Positions 8,046 to 17,158 of a stretch of 64,000 nucleotides of DNA are shown here, piece by piece. The position numbers and the translations under genes were made by a program. The notes below the pieces were generated by a model. That model was not told the origin of the DNA, did no database searches, and was given only the letters and a program-made list of their open reading frames with translations. The first letter of the stretch is position 1. Each line of letters starts with the position of its first letter. This DNA comes from Dechloromonas hankyongensis. GTDB taxonomy: Bacteria; Pseudomonadota; Gammaproteobacteria; Burkholderiales; Rhodocyclaceae. The stretch lies in the NCBI RefSeq assembly GCF_022012295.1, contig NZ_JAKLTN010000001.1:744001-808000 (forward strand), read 5' to 3'.

Positions 8046-8804
8046 ATGCTCGAATTTCTGCTTTCCCCCGAAATCTGGATCGCTTTTTTCACGCTGACCG
8101 CGCTGGAACTGGTGCTCGGTATCGACAACATCATTTTCATCAGCATCCTGGTCGACAAGCTGCCCAAGGAGAAGCAGGAACTGGCCCGCCGCATCGGCCT
8201 GTTCCTGGCCATGTTCATGCGCATCGCGCTGCTGCTCGTGCTGTCGTGGATCGTCGGCCTGACCGAGCCGGTACTGACCCTGTTCGGCTACGGCATTTCC
8301 GGACGCGACATCATCCTGATCGCCGGCGGCCTGTTCCTGATCTGGAAAAGCACCGGCGAGGTGCACCAGTTGCTGGAAGGCGAGGAGGGCAGCGAGTCGG
8401 CCCGCGTGGCGTCGAGCTTCGCCGGGGTGATCGCCCAGATCATGGTCATCGACCTGGTCTTTTCGCTCGACTCGATCATCACCGCGGTCGGCATGGTCAG
8501 CCAGGTCGGCGTGATGATCGCCGCCGTCGTCGCCTCGGTCGGCCTGATGATGCTGTTCGCCCGGCCGATCGGCGAGTTCGTGTCCGATCACCCGACCATC
8601 AAGATGCTCGCCCTGTCCTTCCTGGTCGTCGTCGGCGTGGTGCTGATCGCCGACGGTTTTGGCACCCACGTGCCGAAGGGTTACATCTACTTCGCCATGG
8701 CTTTCTCGGTGTGCGTCGAGATGCTCAACATCCGCATGCGCAAGCGGGCCGAGAAGCCGGTCGACCTGCGCGAGCCGTATGCCCGCGAGTTCGAGGCGGA
8801 TTGA
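8046..8804 (+). CDS. TerC family integral membrane protein
   Basis: A 252-residue inner-membrane protein of the TerC/Alx family, linked in other bacteria to metal (Mn) export and tellurite resistance. The diagnostic repeat is present: ELVLGIDNIIFISIL near residue 22 and VIDLVFSLDSIITAVGM near residue 137, each with the membrane-embedded Asp expected for a metal path. Seven or so hydrophobic segments are evident. The start at 8046 opens with MLEFLLSPEIW, as in relatives. It is monocistronic and ends at an 11-base perfect hairpin. I see no yybP-ykoY-type leader, although that element often controls relatives. Confidence 0.9.
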   Translation: MLEFLLSPEIWIAFFTLTALELVLGIDNIIFISILVDKLPKEKQELARRIGLFLAMFMRIALLLVLSWIVGLTEPVLTLFGYGISGRDIILIAGGLFLIWKSTGEVHQLLEGEEGSESARVASSFAGVIAQIMVIDLVFSLDSIITAVGMVSQVGVMIAAVVASVGLMMLFARPIGEFVSDHPTIKMLALSFLVVVGVVLIADGFGTHVPKGYIYFAMAFSVCVEMLNIRMRKRAEKPVDLREPYAREFEAD

Positions 8805-8815
8805 GGCGGTGATCC

Positions 8816-8840
8816 GTCATTCCCGCTGTGCGGGAATGAC
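8816..8840. terminator. Perfect hairpin between convergent genes; ATTCCCGC-family repeat
   Basis: GTCATTCCCGC (8816-8826), loop TGT, GCGGGAATGAC (8830-8840): an 11-base perfect stem in the 47-base gap between two convergent genes, so it can serve both strands. The core ATTCCCGC/GCGGGAAT recurs at 41109-41128 and 41160-41180. Confidence 0.6.
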
Positions 8841-8851
8841 ACGGAGCGTAC

Positions 8852-9403
8852 TTAAGCTGGCGACAGCACGGCGGTGACCCGCCCCGGTTCGATGCGGATC
8901 GAGCGCAACAGCCAGCGGGCGGCCCTTTCCTGCAGCGAACCGTCTTCGCGCAGGACATAGACCGGCTTGCTGCGGAAGTAGGCGGTCATCATCTGGGTGA
9001 TCGCCTGGCGGGCCATCGGTTCGGCTTCGGGGCGCAGGCCGACGGTTTGGACCGATTCGGCGACCGGGTTTTCCAGGAAGAAGGCCTTGGCGTTGTCGTC
9101 GTAGCGCAGGCCCGAGGTGCCCAGCACGTCGACCGGCACCGGCGGCTGGCCGAGTACCGAAATCTTCAGTCGGGCGGCGACGGCGGCTTTGCCTTCGGGT
9201 TCGCCGAGGTGGATCTTGGGCGGTTCGATCAGCGACACGACCAGCATGCCGTTGCCGTAGCTTTTCTGCAGGGTACCGTTCTTGTCGACCTGAGCCTGGA
9301 GGTCGGCTTCGGAAAAATAGATTTCCTTGTCGAGCAGGCCGGCGCTGCCGGCGGTGGCGCTGACGAGCAGGGCGAAGGCGGCGAGTAGGGATTTGAGTTT
9401 CAT
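8852..9403 (-). CDS. DUF1439 (YceB-like) secreted protein
   Basis: A 183-residue exported protein. A signal peptide spans about residues 1-21 (MKLKSLLAAFALLVSATAGSA), and there is no lipobox cysteine, unlike E. coli YceB. The rest resembles DUF1439, with the ISVLGQPPVPVDVLG and LREDGSLQERAARWLL regions. The start at 9403 is chosen over an upstream ATG because the signal peptide begins here, GAGG lies 6 bases before it, and the ATG overlaps the stop of the AraC-type gene (ATGA). The two are thus probably co-translated. Function is unknown; related proteins bind lipids or membranes by fold similarity. Confidence 0.75.
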   Translation of the reverse strand: MKLKSLLAAFALLVSATAGSAGLLDKEIYFSEADLQAQVDKNGTLQKSYGNGMLVVSLIEPPKIHLGEPEGKAAVAARLKISVLGQPPVPVDVLGTSGLRYDDNAKAFFLENPVAESVQTVGLRPEAEPMARQAITQMMTAYFRSKPVYVLREDGSLQERAARWLLRSIRIEPGRVTAVLSPA

Positions 9404-10476
9404 CAGTGACCTCGATTCGTTTCGGCGTATTTTCCCACCCATTGGCGCCGGTAGTGCACCGGGGCCATGCCGGTCCATTCGACGAAGGCGCGGTAGAAGG
9501 CAGAGGTGTCGGCGTAGCCGAGATCGGCGGCGACCTTGGCGATGGAGTCCTTGCTCTTGGTCAGGCGGGCCAGCGCCATGTCGCGGCGCAGGGCGTCCTT
9601 GATGCCGCGGAAGCTGGAGCCTTCTTCCTCCAGCCGGCGGTGCACGGTGCGCGGCGACAGGTGCAGGCGGTCGGCGATATCGTCCAGGCTCAGCGTGTCG
9701 GGCAGGGTGGCGCGCAGCAGGTCGCGGACGCGGGTGACCATTTCCCGGTCGCGCCGGTAGAGCATGGTGATCTTGCCCGGTGCGCCGTCGAGGAAGGTGC
9801 TCAGCGCCGCCTCGTCACGACGGATGGGCAGGTCGAGCAGGTTGGCGTTGAAGCTGGCGACCAGCGTGCCCATGCCGCCGGGCAGGGTTGGCGCGAAGCG
9901 CGAATCCTCGGTGAAGATCAGCGCATAGTCGGCGAAGTGGGCCGGCTTGCGGTAGGGGAAGACCACGTTGTCGAGGCCGATGCCGCGCCCGGCCAGCCAG
10001 CACGACAGGCCGTGCAGCAGGCGGAGCAGCCATTCGAAGGCGAAGATGCGGCCGGGGTCGTCCGGGTCGTCGCTCAGCCGCCGGGTTTCGGCGATGACCA
10101 GTTCGGCGTGGCCGTGCGAGCGGCGCACGCTGACCGCCAGGTCGGGCAGCACGACATGCAGGAAGCGGCTGGCGCGGGCCAGGGCTTCGGCCAGCGTCGG
10201 GGCGGACAGGCAGCCGCGACACAGGAATTCGAAACTGCCGACGCGCATCGGCTGGGCGAAGAGGGCGAAGCCTTCGTCGTCCAATTGCCGGTTCAGGCGG
10301 TTGTACAGCGCAGCGTAGCGGTCGATCGGGATGCGGCTGGCCGTGTCTGCAATATCGATGCCCAGCGCTGCCAGTACGGGCGCCGGATCGATCTGGCGGC
10401 GGGCCATGCCGGCCAGCATGCCGGTAACAAATCCCATTGCGACAGTAGCTTGCGTTCTGCTTGGTGAATTTTCCAT
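9403..10476 (-). CDS. AraC-family transcriptional regulator
   Basis: A 357-residue regulator. The N-terminal two thirds match the arabinose-binding-like domain found in OruR/ArgR-type AraC proteins (about residues 20-215). The C-terminal about 95 residues form the double helix-turn-helix, with LSLDDIADRLHLSPRTVHRRL and IAKVAADLGYADTSAFYRAF. The ATG at 10476 is preferred because AGG lies just upstream and the homologous region begins close by; ATG 10491 in the same frame has no obvious ribosome-binding site. It is divergent from icmF (157 bases between starts) and coupled to the downstream DUF1439 gene. The target could be either neighbour; the effector is unknown. Confidence 0.85.
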   Translation of the reverse strand: MENSPSRTQATVAMGFVTGMLAGMARRQIDPAPVLAALGIDIADTASRIPIDRYAALYNRLNRQLDDEGFALFAQPMRVGSFEFLCRGCLSAPTLAEALARASRFLHVVLPDLAVSVRRSHGHAELVIAETRRLSDDPDDPGRIFAFEWLLRLLHGLSCWLAGRGIGLDNVVFPYRKPAHFADYALIFTEDSRFAPTLPGGMGTLVASFNANLLDLPIRRDEAALSTFLDGAPGKITMLYRRDREMVTRVRDLLRATLPDTLSLDDIADRLHLSPRTVHRRLEEEGSSFRGIKDALRRDMALARLTKSKDSIAKVAADLGYADTSAFYRAFVEWTGMAPVHYRRQWVGKYAETNRGH

Positions 10477-10633
10477 CCTGCGGTGCACCATTTTTCGGTT
10501 CGGCGTATCGCCAACATCTCCACTGTAGCACCTTGGCGGAATTTGCACGATTGTCGTCATTCGCGGCAATGGCACGGTGCGCAAAGCGGCCTACCATGAA
10601 TGCCTTTCCATCTATTCCGATAAGGCCGGCGCC

Positions 10634-13600
10634 ATGACCGATTTGTCCGTTGCCAAGAAGTTGTCCCCGTACAAGCCCAAGAACAAGGTGCGTTTCGTCA
10701 CTGCCGCTTCGCTGTTCGACGGCCACGACGCCTCGATCAACATCATGCGCCGCATCCTGCAGTCGACCGGCTCCGAAGTCATCCACCTCGGCCACAACCG
10801 CTCGGTGCAGGAAATCGTCAATGCCGCGCTGCAGGAAGACGTGCAGGGCATCTGCATCACCTCCTACCAGGGCGGCCACGTCGAATTCTTCAAGTACATG
10901 ATCGATCTGCTCAAGGCCAATGGCGGCGAGCACATCAAGGTGTTCGGCGGCGGTGGCGGCGTCATCGTGCCGTCGGAAATCAAGGAGCTCCACGCCTACG
11001 GCGTGACCCGCATCTACGCGCCGGAAGACGGCGTGCACATGGGGCTGCAGGGCATGATCAACGAGGTCGTCCAGCACGCCGACTACGACGTGGCTGACCA
11101 GGGCGTGCCGAGTGCCGAGCAGGCGCTGGCCGGTCTGCAGGCCGGCGACAAGCGCCTGCTGTCGCGCCTCATCACCTTGCTCGAAAACGGCGAGGCCCCG
11201 GCTCTCAAGGAGCCGCTGCTGCGCGCCGCCGCGGCGCTCGAAACGCCGGTCCTCGGCATCACCGGCACCGGCGGCGCCGGCAAGTCGTCGCTGACCGACG
11301 AACTGGTCCGCCGCTTCCGCCTCGACCAGGGCGACAGCGTCAAGATCGGCATCGTGTCCATCGATCCGTCGCGCAAGCGGACTGGCGGCGCGCTGCTCGG
11401 CGACCGCATCCGCATGAACGCCATCGAGCACCCGAACATCTTCATGCGCTCGCTGGCCACCCGTGATACCGGCAGCGAAATCTCGACTGCGCTGCCGGAA
11501 GTCATCGCCGCCTGCAAGCTGGCCGGCTTCGACCTGGTCGTCGTCGAAACTTCCGGCATCGGCCAGGGCAACGCCGCCATCGTGCCCTACGTCGATCTGT
11601 CGCTGTACGTCATGACGCCGGAGTTCGGCGCCGCGTCGCAGCTGGAGAAGATCGACATGCTCGACTTCGCCGATTTCGTCGCCATCAACAAGTTCGACCG
11701 CAAGGGCGCCGAGGATGCATTGCGCGACGTGCGCAAGCAGTACCAGCGCAACCGCGAAGCCTTCATGACGCCGACCGAAGACATGCCGGTATTCGGCACC
11801 CAGGCAGCCCGTTTCAACGACGATGGCGTTACCGCGCTGTACCAGGCGCTGATCCCGGCCCTCACTGAGAAGGGCCTCAAACTCGGCCAGGGCAAGCTGC
11901 CGCTGGTCACCGTCAAGCAGTCGTCCAGCCAGCGCGCCATCGTGCCGGCCCAGCGGGTCCGTTACCTGGCCGAGATCGCCGACAGCGTGCGCGGCTACCA
12001 TGCGCATACCGACGAGCAGGTGAAAATTGCCCGCGAACGCCAATCGCTGCGCATCGCCAAGCAGATTTTTGCCGGCTGCGACAAGAACGTGGCCGACTTC
12101 GATGAAATGCAGACGTTCAAGGATAGCCAGCAGGACCCGAAGGCCAGGAAGCTGCTCGACATGTGGCCGCAGACGGTCGAGGCCTACAGCGGCGACGAAT
12201 ACGTGGTGAAGATCCGCGACAAGGAAATCCGCACCCAGCTGACCAGCCAGTCGCTGTCCGGCACCAAGATCCGCAAGGTCATCCTGCCCAAGTTCACCGA
12301 TGACGGCGAAACCCTGCGCTTTCTGATGCGCGAGAACGTTCCCGGCTCCTTCCCCTACACCGCCGGCGTTTTCGCCTTCAAGCGCGAAGGCGAGGACCCG
12401 ACCCGCATGTTCGCCGGCGAAGGTGACGCCTTCCGCACCAACCGCCGCTTCAAGCGCGTCTCCGAAGGCATGCCGGCGCACCGGCTGTCCACCGCCTTCG
12501 ACTCGGTGACGCTGTACGGCTGCGACCCCGACGAGCGCCCGGACATCTACGGCAAGATCGGTAATTCCGGCGTGTCGATCGCCACGCTCGACGACATGAA
12601 GGTGTTGTACGACGGCTTCGACCTGGTCAATCCGACCACCTCGGTGTCGATGACCATCAACGGCCCGGCACCGATCATCCTGGCCTGCTTCTTCAATACC
12701 GCCATCGATCAGCAGATGGCCAAGTTCGCAGCCGACAACGGTCGCCAGCCGACCGAGGACGAAGCCGAAAAGATTCGCGAATGGACGCTGAAGACCGTGC
12801 GCGGCACGGTGCAGGCCGACATCCTGAAGGAAGACCAGGGCCAGAACACCTGCATCTTCTCGACCGAGTTCGCACTGAAGATGATGGGCGACATCCAGGA
12901 ATTCTTCGTCCATAACCAGGTGCAGAACTTCTACTCGGTGTCGATTTCCGGCTACCACATCGCCGAAGCCGGCGCCAACCCGATCAGCCAGCTCGCCTTC
13001 ACGCTGTCCAACGGCTTCACCTACGTCGAGTCCTACCTGGCGCGCGGCATGCACATCGACGATTTCGCGCCCAACCTGAGCTTCTTCTTCTCCAACGGCA
13101 TGGACCCGGAATACTCGGTGATCGGCCGCGTCGCCCGCCGCATCTGGGCCGTCGCGATGAAGAACAAGTACGGCGCCAACGAGCGCAGTCAGAAGCTGAA
13201 GTACCACATCCAGACTTCCGGCCGTTCGCTGCACGCCCAGGAAATGGATTTCAACGACATCCGCACCACGCTGCAGGCGCTGATCGCCATCTACGACAAC
13301 TGCAACTCGCTGCACACCAACGCCTACGACGAAGCGATCACCACGCCGACCGAGGAATCCGTGCGCCGGGCGATGGCCATCCAGCTCATCATCAACCGCG
13401 AGTGGGGCGTCGCCAAGAACGAGAACCCGAACCAGGGTGCTTTCGTCATCGACGAACTGACCGATCTGGTCGAGGAAGCGGTGTTGAAGGAATTCGAAGC
13501 CATCGCCTCGCGCGGCGGCGTGCTCGGCGCCATGGAAACCGGCTACCAGCGCGGCAAGATCCAGGAAGAGTCGATGTACTACGAGCACAAGAAGCACGAC

Positions 13601-13897
13601 GGCTCCTACCCGATCATCGGCGTGAACACCTTCCTCAATCCGAAGGGCATGGCGCAACAGGAAATCGAACTGGCCCGCTCTACCGACGATGAAAAGCAGT
13701 CGCAGATCAGCCGCCTGCGCGCCTTCCATGCCCGCAATGCGGCCACCGCCCCGGCCATGCTGGACAAGCTGAAGCAGACGGTCATCGCCGACGGCAACGT
13801 CTTCGCCGTGCTGGTCGATGCGGTCAAGGTCTGCTCGCTGGGCCAGATCAGCAGCGCGCTGTACGAAGTCGGCGGCCAGTACCGGCGCTCGATGTAA
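10634..13897 (+). CDS. icmF: Fused isobutyryl-CoA mutase with its G-protein chaperone
   Basis: A 1087-residue adenosylcobalamin enzyme converting isobutyryl-CoA and n-butyryl-CoA; some relatives also act on isovaleryl/pivalyl-CoA. Domains in order: B12-binding (FDGHDAS, with the cobalt-ligand candidate His30), a MeaI-like GTPase (P-loop GTGGAGKSS near 209-217; NKFD), then the mutase barrel with SISGYH. Two substrate-selective positions favour isobutyryl-CoA over methylmalonyl-CoA: Phe593 (RMFAGEG, where methylmalonyl-CoA mutase has Tyr) and Gln737 (GQNTCIF, where it has Arg). They align with Phe598 and Gln742 of Cupriavidus IcmF. ATG 10634 is chosen because the conserved N-terminus starts there after AAGG. 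No cobalamin riboswitch is visible upstream. Confidence 0.93.
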   Translation: MTDLSVAKKLSPYKPKNKVRFVTAASLFDGHDASINIMRRILQSTGSEVIHLGHNRSVQEIVNAALQEDVQGICITSYQGGHVEFFKYMIDLLKANGGEHIKVFGGGGGVIVPSEIKELHAYGVTRIYAPEDGVHMGLQGMINEVVQHADYDVADQGVPSAEQALAGLQAGDKRLLSRLITLLENGEAPALKEPLLRAAAALETPVLGITGTGGAGKSSLTDELVRRFRLDQGDSVKIGIVSIDPSRKRTGGALLGDRIRMNAIEHPNIFMRSLATRDTGSEISTALPEVIAACKLAGFDLVVVETSGIGQGNAAIVPYVDLSLYVMTPEFGAASQLEKIDMLDFADFVAINKFDRKGAEDALRDVRKQYQRNREAFMTPTEDMPVFGTQAARFNDDGVTALYQALIPALTEKGLKLGQGKLPLVTVKQSSSQRAIVPAQRVRYLAEIADSVRGYHAHTDEQVKIARERQSLRIAKQIFAGCDKNVADFDEMQTFKDSQQDPKARKLLDMWPQTVEAYSGDEYVVKIRDKEIRTQLTSQSLSGTKIRKVILPKFTDDGETLRFLMRENVPGSFPYTAGVFAFKREGEDPTRMFAGEGDAFRTNRRFKRVSEGMPAHRLSTAFDSVTLYGCDPDERPDIYGKIGNSGVSIATLDDMKVLYDGFDLVNPTTSVSMTINGPAPIILACFFNTAIDQQMAKFAADNGRQPTEDEAEKIREWTLKTVRGTVQADILKEDQGQNTCIFSTEFALKMMGDIQEFFVHNQVQNFYSVSISGYHIAEAGANPISQLAFTLSNGFTYVESYLARGMHIDDFAPNLSFFFSNGMDPEYSVIGRVARRIWAVAMKNKYGANERSQKLKYHIQTSGRSLHAQEMDFNDIRTTLQALIAIYDNCNSLHTNAYDEAITTPTEESVRRAMAIQLIINREWGVAKNENPNQGAFVIDELTDLVEEAVLKEFEAIASRGGVLGAMETGYQRGKIQEESMYYEHKKHDGSYPIIGVNTFLNPKGMAQQEIELARSTDDEKQSQISRLRAFHARNAATAPAMLDKLKQTVIADGNVFAVLVDAVKVCSLGQISSALYEVGGQYRRSM

Positions 13898-13949
13898 GGA
13901 CTTCCGCAGGAGAACAGCGACCCGTAAGGGCGGAGGAGTCAACAAAACG

Positions 13950-13974
13950 ACGGCGAGGCTATGTACCTCGCCGT
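13950..13974. terminator. Hairpin between convergent icmF and DUF1937-type OmpA gene
   Basis: ACGGCGAGG (13950-13958), 7-base loop, CCTCGCCGT (13966-13974): a 9-base perfect stem flanked by an A-run and TTA, placed between the stops of two convergent genes (the second is a DUF937-OmpA protein). It can serve both strands. Confidence 0.55.
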
Positions 13975-13998
13975 TATCCATTGGCCGCAGCCTACGCC

Positions 13999-15213
13999 TT
14001 ATTTCGCGGTGACATTGATGTCGATCCGCCGATTGCGCTGGCGCCCTTCGGCGGTGGCATTGTCGGCGACAGGGTGCTGGTCGCCGTAGCCTTCGGCGCT
14101 TAGCCGCGCCGGATCGATGCCGAAAGCCACGATCTGATTCATCGCGCTGGTGGCGCGTTCACCCGACAGCTGCTGGTTCTGCTGCGGGTTGCCGGTATTG
14201 TCCGTGTAGCCGCCCAGCTTGAGCGTCACCTGCGGGTAGGCCTTCAGGATTTCGGCAATATTGCGCAGCTGTTCCTGCGACGAGGGCTTCAGCGTGGCGG
14301 CGCCGGTGTCGAACTCGATCCGATCGAAGCTGAACCATATCGTCGGGCTGATTGGCCGGTTGGCGTCCTCGATAAAGGCTAACAACTGGTCCTCGACACC
14401 GTTGACCGGCAGGCGCAACTTCACGCCGTTGGGCAATTCGCGTTCGATGAAGTCGCCGGGATTGCCGGCGGCGCCCGGCGCCGGCACGGTGGCCACGGAG
14501 CCGGGGGCGGAGGGCGCCGTGGCCTGGCGCTTCGAAAAATAGCCGAGCAGCGCGGCGATTACGGCGAGCGCGATCACCAGCGGCAGCAGCCAGCGGCGCC
14601 ACGACGCGGCGTAGCGCTGACCTTGCTGCCCGATGCCGCTCGCTGCCGTCCGGGCAGCGCCGGCGGCGCTGGCGGCGGCTCCGCCCAGGCCCAGTACGCC
14701 GCTCAGGCCGCCCGGCGCATCCTGCAGGAAGGTCTGCGGCTTGCCGAGCAGGTTCATCAGGCCCGATTCGCCGCTGCCGCCGACGCGCCGCCCGATCAGG
14801 CCGAGGACCAGCGGCAGGACCATGCTCATCAGCGACTTCGAGGCGGCGGGAGCGATCCCGGCGTGCGACGCGACCCAGTTGCTGACGGCGCCGCTCTTGC
14901 CGGGCAGCACGGTGTCGAGCAGCGGCCCGCCGGTGCTCATCAGGTTGCCGAGGGCGTTGGGCGCCTGGAGGGCGTCGGCGACGTGCTCGTACTGCGCGGT
15001 GTCGAGGTGGTCGCGATGGATCACGTCGAGCAGTTCGTGCGCCCCTTCGCGGGTTTGCGCCTTGCTGGCCAGCCCGCCGAGCAGGGCCGGCAGCATGTCG
15101 GTCAGCGCCGTCTTGATCTTCCCGGGACTTTCCCCGATGGTCGAGGCGATACGGTTAAGCGCATCGCCGCCAAATTCGTCGGATACCTGATTCAACAACA
15201 TACTCGCAGCCAT
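13999..15213 (-). CDS. DUF937 (YidB-like)-transmembrane-OmpA family envelope protein
   Basis: A 404-residue protein. The N-terminal about 150 residues are Gly/Leu-rich and match DUF937/YidB (LLNQVSDEFGG, LPALLGGLASKAQ, LPLVLGLIGRRVGG). A single transmembrane segment follows at about residues 205-222, then a Pro/Ala linker, then an OmpA-like peptidoglycan-binding domain with GGYTDNTGNPQQNQQLSGERA and the C-terminal RRIDINV. Topology suggests an inner-membrane protein whose OmpA domain clamps the cell wall. The start at 15213 follows AAGGAG with 8 bases of spacing; an ATG seven codons upstream has no such site. Precise role unknown. Confidence 0.8.
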   Translation of the reverse strand: MAASMLLNQVSDEFGGDALNRIASTIGESPGKIKTALTDMLPALLGGLASKAQTREGAHELLDVIHRDHLDTAQYEHVADALQAPNALGNLMSTGGPLLDTVLPGKSGAVSNWVASHAGIAPAASKSLMSMVLPLVLGLIGRRVGGSGESGLMNLLGKPQTFLQDAPGGLSGVLGLGGAAASAAGAARTAASGIGQQGQRYAASWRRWLLPLVIALAVIAALLGYFSKRQATAPSAPGSVATVPAPGAAGNPGDFIERELPNGVKLRLPVNGVEDQLLAFIEDANRPISPTIWFSFDRIEFDTGAATLKPSSQEQLRNIAEILKAYPQVTLKLGGYTDNTGNPQQNQQLSGERATSAMNQIVAFGIDPARLSAEGYGDQHPVADNATAEGRQRNRRIDINVTAK

Positions 15214-15439
15214 GGCGGTGCTCCTTCCAAACAAGGGTTGGTGAGCTACGCAGACAGCAAGCGGCGTACCCGGCGCCGATGTGGCTTGCCGTGCCGGGCA
15301 GGCCGGCGCCGGGGGGCATCCTTCGGTACAAATTACCGGTGGCCGGGCATTTTTTCCTGCCGGGGCTCCCGATGCTCCGTTATGCGATGACCGGGCGAGG
15401 GCCCGGCAAGATCAGCGACCTTGCCGTTGGCCGACCGGC

Positions 15440-15562
15440 TTAGCGGCGGTAATAGCCGTGGTGGCCGTAATGATGGTCATGGACCGGCACGAAAACCGGG
15501 AAGCAGCCGCTCAGGCTGGCAACGGTCGCGGCCAGCAGCAGGGCGGTGATCAGTTTTTTCAT
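15440..15562 (-). CDS. 40-residue His/Tyr-rich lipoprotein
   Basis: A small gene encoding 40 residues with a lipoprotein signal peptide (MKKLITALLLAATVASLSGC, lipobox LSGC). The mature part is only about 20 residues: a short FPVFVPV stretch, then five histidines and three tyrosines mixed with Gly and Arg (HDHHYGHHGYYRR). GGAG lies 8 bases upstream of the ATG, and the frame ends in TAA. Such His/Tyr tails could bind metal, but this is inference. It is divergent from the M48 protease gene. Many betaproteobacteria carry comparable tiny lipoproteins; I cannot name the family. Confidence 0.7.
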   Translation of the reverse strand: MKKLITALLLAATVASLSGCFPVFVPVHDHHYGHHGYYRR

Positions 15563-15731
15563 GGCATGCTCCAAAACGGTTGCACATAAGCAAATAACGC
15601 AGGCCTATCGCGGCCGGGCGACACGCAATTGTGTCCTTTTGTATCCATTTGTAAGCGTTACTGCCCTTTTGTTTGGCGGAGCCTTGGCAGACAATGTTTG
15701 CATCGCTTCGTCTTGCCTTCCGGGGTGTCGC

Positions 15732-17066
15732 ATGGACCATCAGGCCTTCGCCAGCAATCTTCTCCACCAACGCCTCAGTCGCCGCCAGGTGCTCTGGCTG
15801 CTCGGCGCGGGCGCCGTTTCCGCCGCCGCCGGGTGCGCGACCTCGCCGGTCGGCGGCAGTCCCATCCTGGTCGGGATGAGCGAGGACGAGGAAAAAGCGG
15901 TCGATCAGAAGGTCGCTCCCCAGCAGTTTTCGCAGGACCTCGGCGCCGTGCAGGACGAGCGGATCAACCAGTACCTGAGCGAGGTCGGGCGCCGGCTCGA
16001 TGCGAAGTCGCATCGGCCGCAGATGCCTTATTCGTACCGCGTGCTGAACGCCAATTACGTCAATGCCTACACCTTCCCCGGCGGGGCGGTCGGCGTGACG
16101 CGCGGCATCCTGGTCGATCTCGACAACGAGGCCGAGCTGGCGGCCCTCCTCGGCCACGAACTGGGCCACGTCAATGCCCGCCATGCGGCGCGCCGCCAGG
16201 GGCAGGCGATGGTCACCCAGGTGGCGATGACCGGGGTCAATATCATCGGCAGCGTGGCCGGCGTCGGCGGCCTGACCGATATCGGCACCCAATTGGGCGC
16301 CAGCGTCCTGCTCTCCAGCTATTCCCGCGACAACGAGCGCGAGGCCGATGCCCTGGGGCAGGAATACATGGTGCGCGCCGGCTATCCGGCGAGCGGCATG
16401 GTCGGCCTGCAGCAGTTGCTGGTCGATCAGGAAAAGGAATCGCCGGGCATGTTGAAAACCATGTTCGCGACCCATCCGATGAGCAGCGAACGACGCGACA
16501 CGGCGCGCCAGATGGCCGAGAGCAAATACACGGCGAGCAATGGCCGCGACAAGGGGCGCGAGCGCTTCATGGATAGTACGACCTCGCTGCGCAAGCTGAA
16601 ACCGACCATCGAAGCCTGCCAGAAAGGCGAAGTGGCGATGGCGCGCAAGGACTACGCCAAGGCCGAGGACAGCTTCCGCGCGGCAGTCAAGGCGACGCCA
16701 CGCGACTACGCTGCCAACCTGCTGCTGGCCAAGTGCCTGTCGGCGCAGGACAAGGATGCCGCGGCGCTGGACTATGCCCGGACCGCCGCCGGAATCTACC
16801 CGCAGGAGGCGCAGGCCCAGAAAATGGTCGGCGTCCTGGCGCTGGCCCGCAAGGAGCCGGCCACCGCCTACGAGCATCTCGAGCGCTACGATCGCCTGAT
16901 GCCGGGCGAAGCCGGCGTCACCTTCCTCAAGGGCGTGTCGCTGGAGGGCATGGGCCGCCAGCAGGAGGCTGCCAGCCACTATGCGACCTACCTGAAGCGG
17001 ACGCAGAAAGGCCAGGCGGCGGAATACGCCTACAGCCGCTTGCAGGCTTGGGGTTACAGCAAGTAA
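15732..17066 (+). CDS. M48 family metalloprotease with C-terminal TPR region (BepA-like)
   Basis: A 444-residue periplasmic zinc protease resembling BepA/YfgC, which in E. coli assists outer-membrane protein assembly. The N-terminus has a twin-arginine-like SRRQVLWLLG followed by a hydrophobic core and the lipobox-like AAAGC, so it may be a Tat-exported lipoprotein. The catalytic motif HELGH (about residue 141) and the downstream zinc-ligand region NEREADALG are intact. From about residue 290 there are TPR-like repeats (AKAEDSFRAAVKATPRDYAA). The start at 15732 gives a compact signal sequence; the frame is open further upstream but that part looks non-coding. Convergent or overlapping genes are absent. 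Confidence 0.85.
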   Translation: MDHQAFASNLLHQRLSRRQVLWLLGAGAVSAAAGCATSPVGGSPILVGMSEDEEKAVDQKVAPQQFSQDLGAVQDERINQYLSEVGRRLDAKSHRPQMPYSYRVLNANYVNAYTFPGGAVGVTRGILVDLDNEAELAALLGHELGHVNARHAARRQGQAMVTQVAMTGVNIIGSVAGVGGLTDIGTQLGASVLLSSYSRDNEREADALGQEYMVRAGYPASGMVGLQQLLVDQEKESPGMLKTMFATHPMSSERRDTARQMAESKYTASNGRDKGRERFMDSTTSLRKLKPTIEACQKGEVAMARKDYAKAEDSFRAAVKATPRDYAANLLLAKCLSAQDKDAAALDYARTAAGIYPQEAQAQKMVGVLALARKEPATAYEHLERYDRLMPGEAGVTFLKGVSLEGMGRQQEAASHYATYLKRTQKGQAAEYAYSRLQAWGYSK

Positions 17067-17158
17067 GGAATGGCGGCAGGGGGTTAGGGTTTGCCCCTAC
17101 AGGCGGCGTGGTGACTGCCGAATCGGCTTACAATGGCGGCCTATTGCTAAAGTAAGGG

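Noticed and set aside
10477..10633. Possible cobalamin riboswitch upstream of the B12-dependent icmF
   Set aside because: The gap is only 157 bases and I find no B12-box-like core or the expected stems.
9815..13981. A 1388-codon open frame on the minus strand opposite icmF
   Set aside because: The plus strand encodes a well-recognised enzyme with all motifs. The antisense frame is open because of GC-rich codon bias, is rich in His/Asp/Gly/Val/Ala with no domain, and also runs into the AraC gene out of frame.
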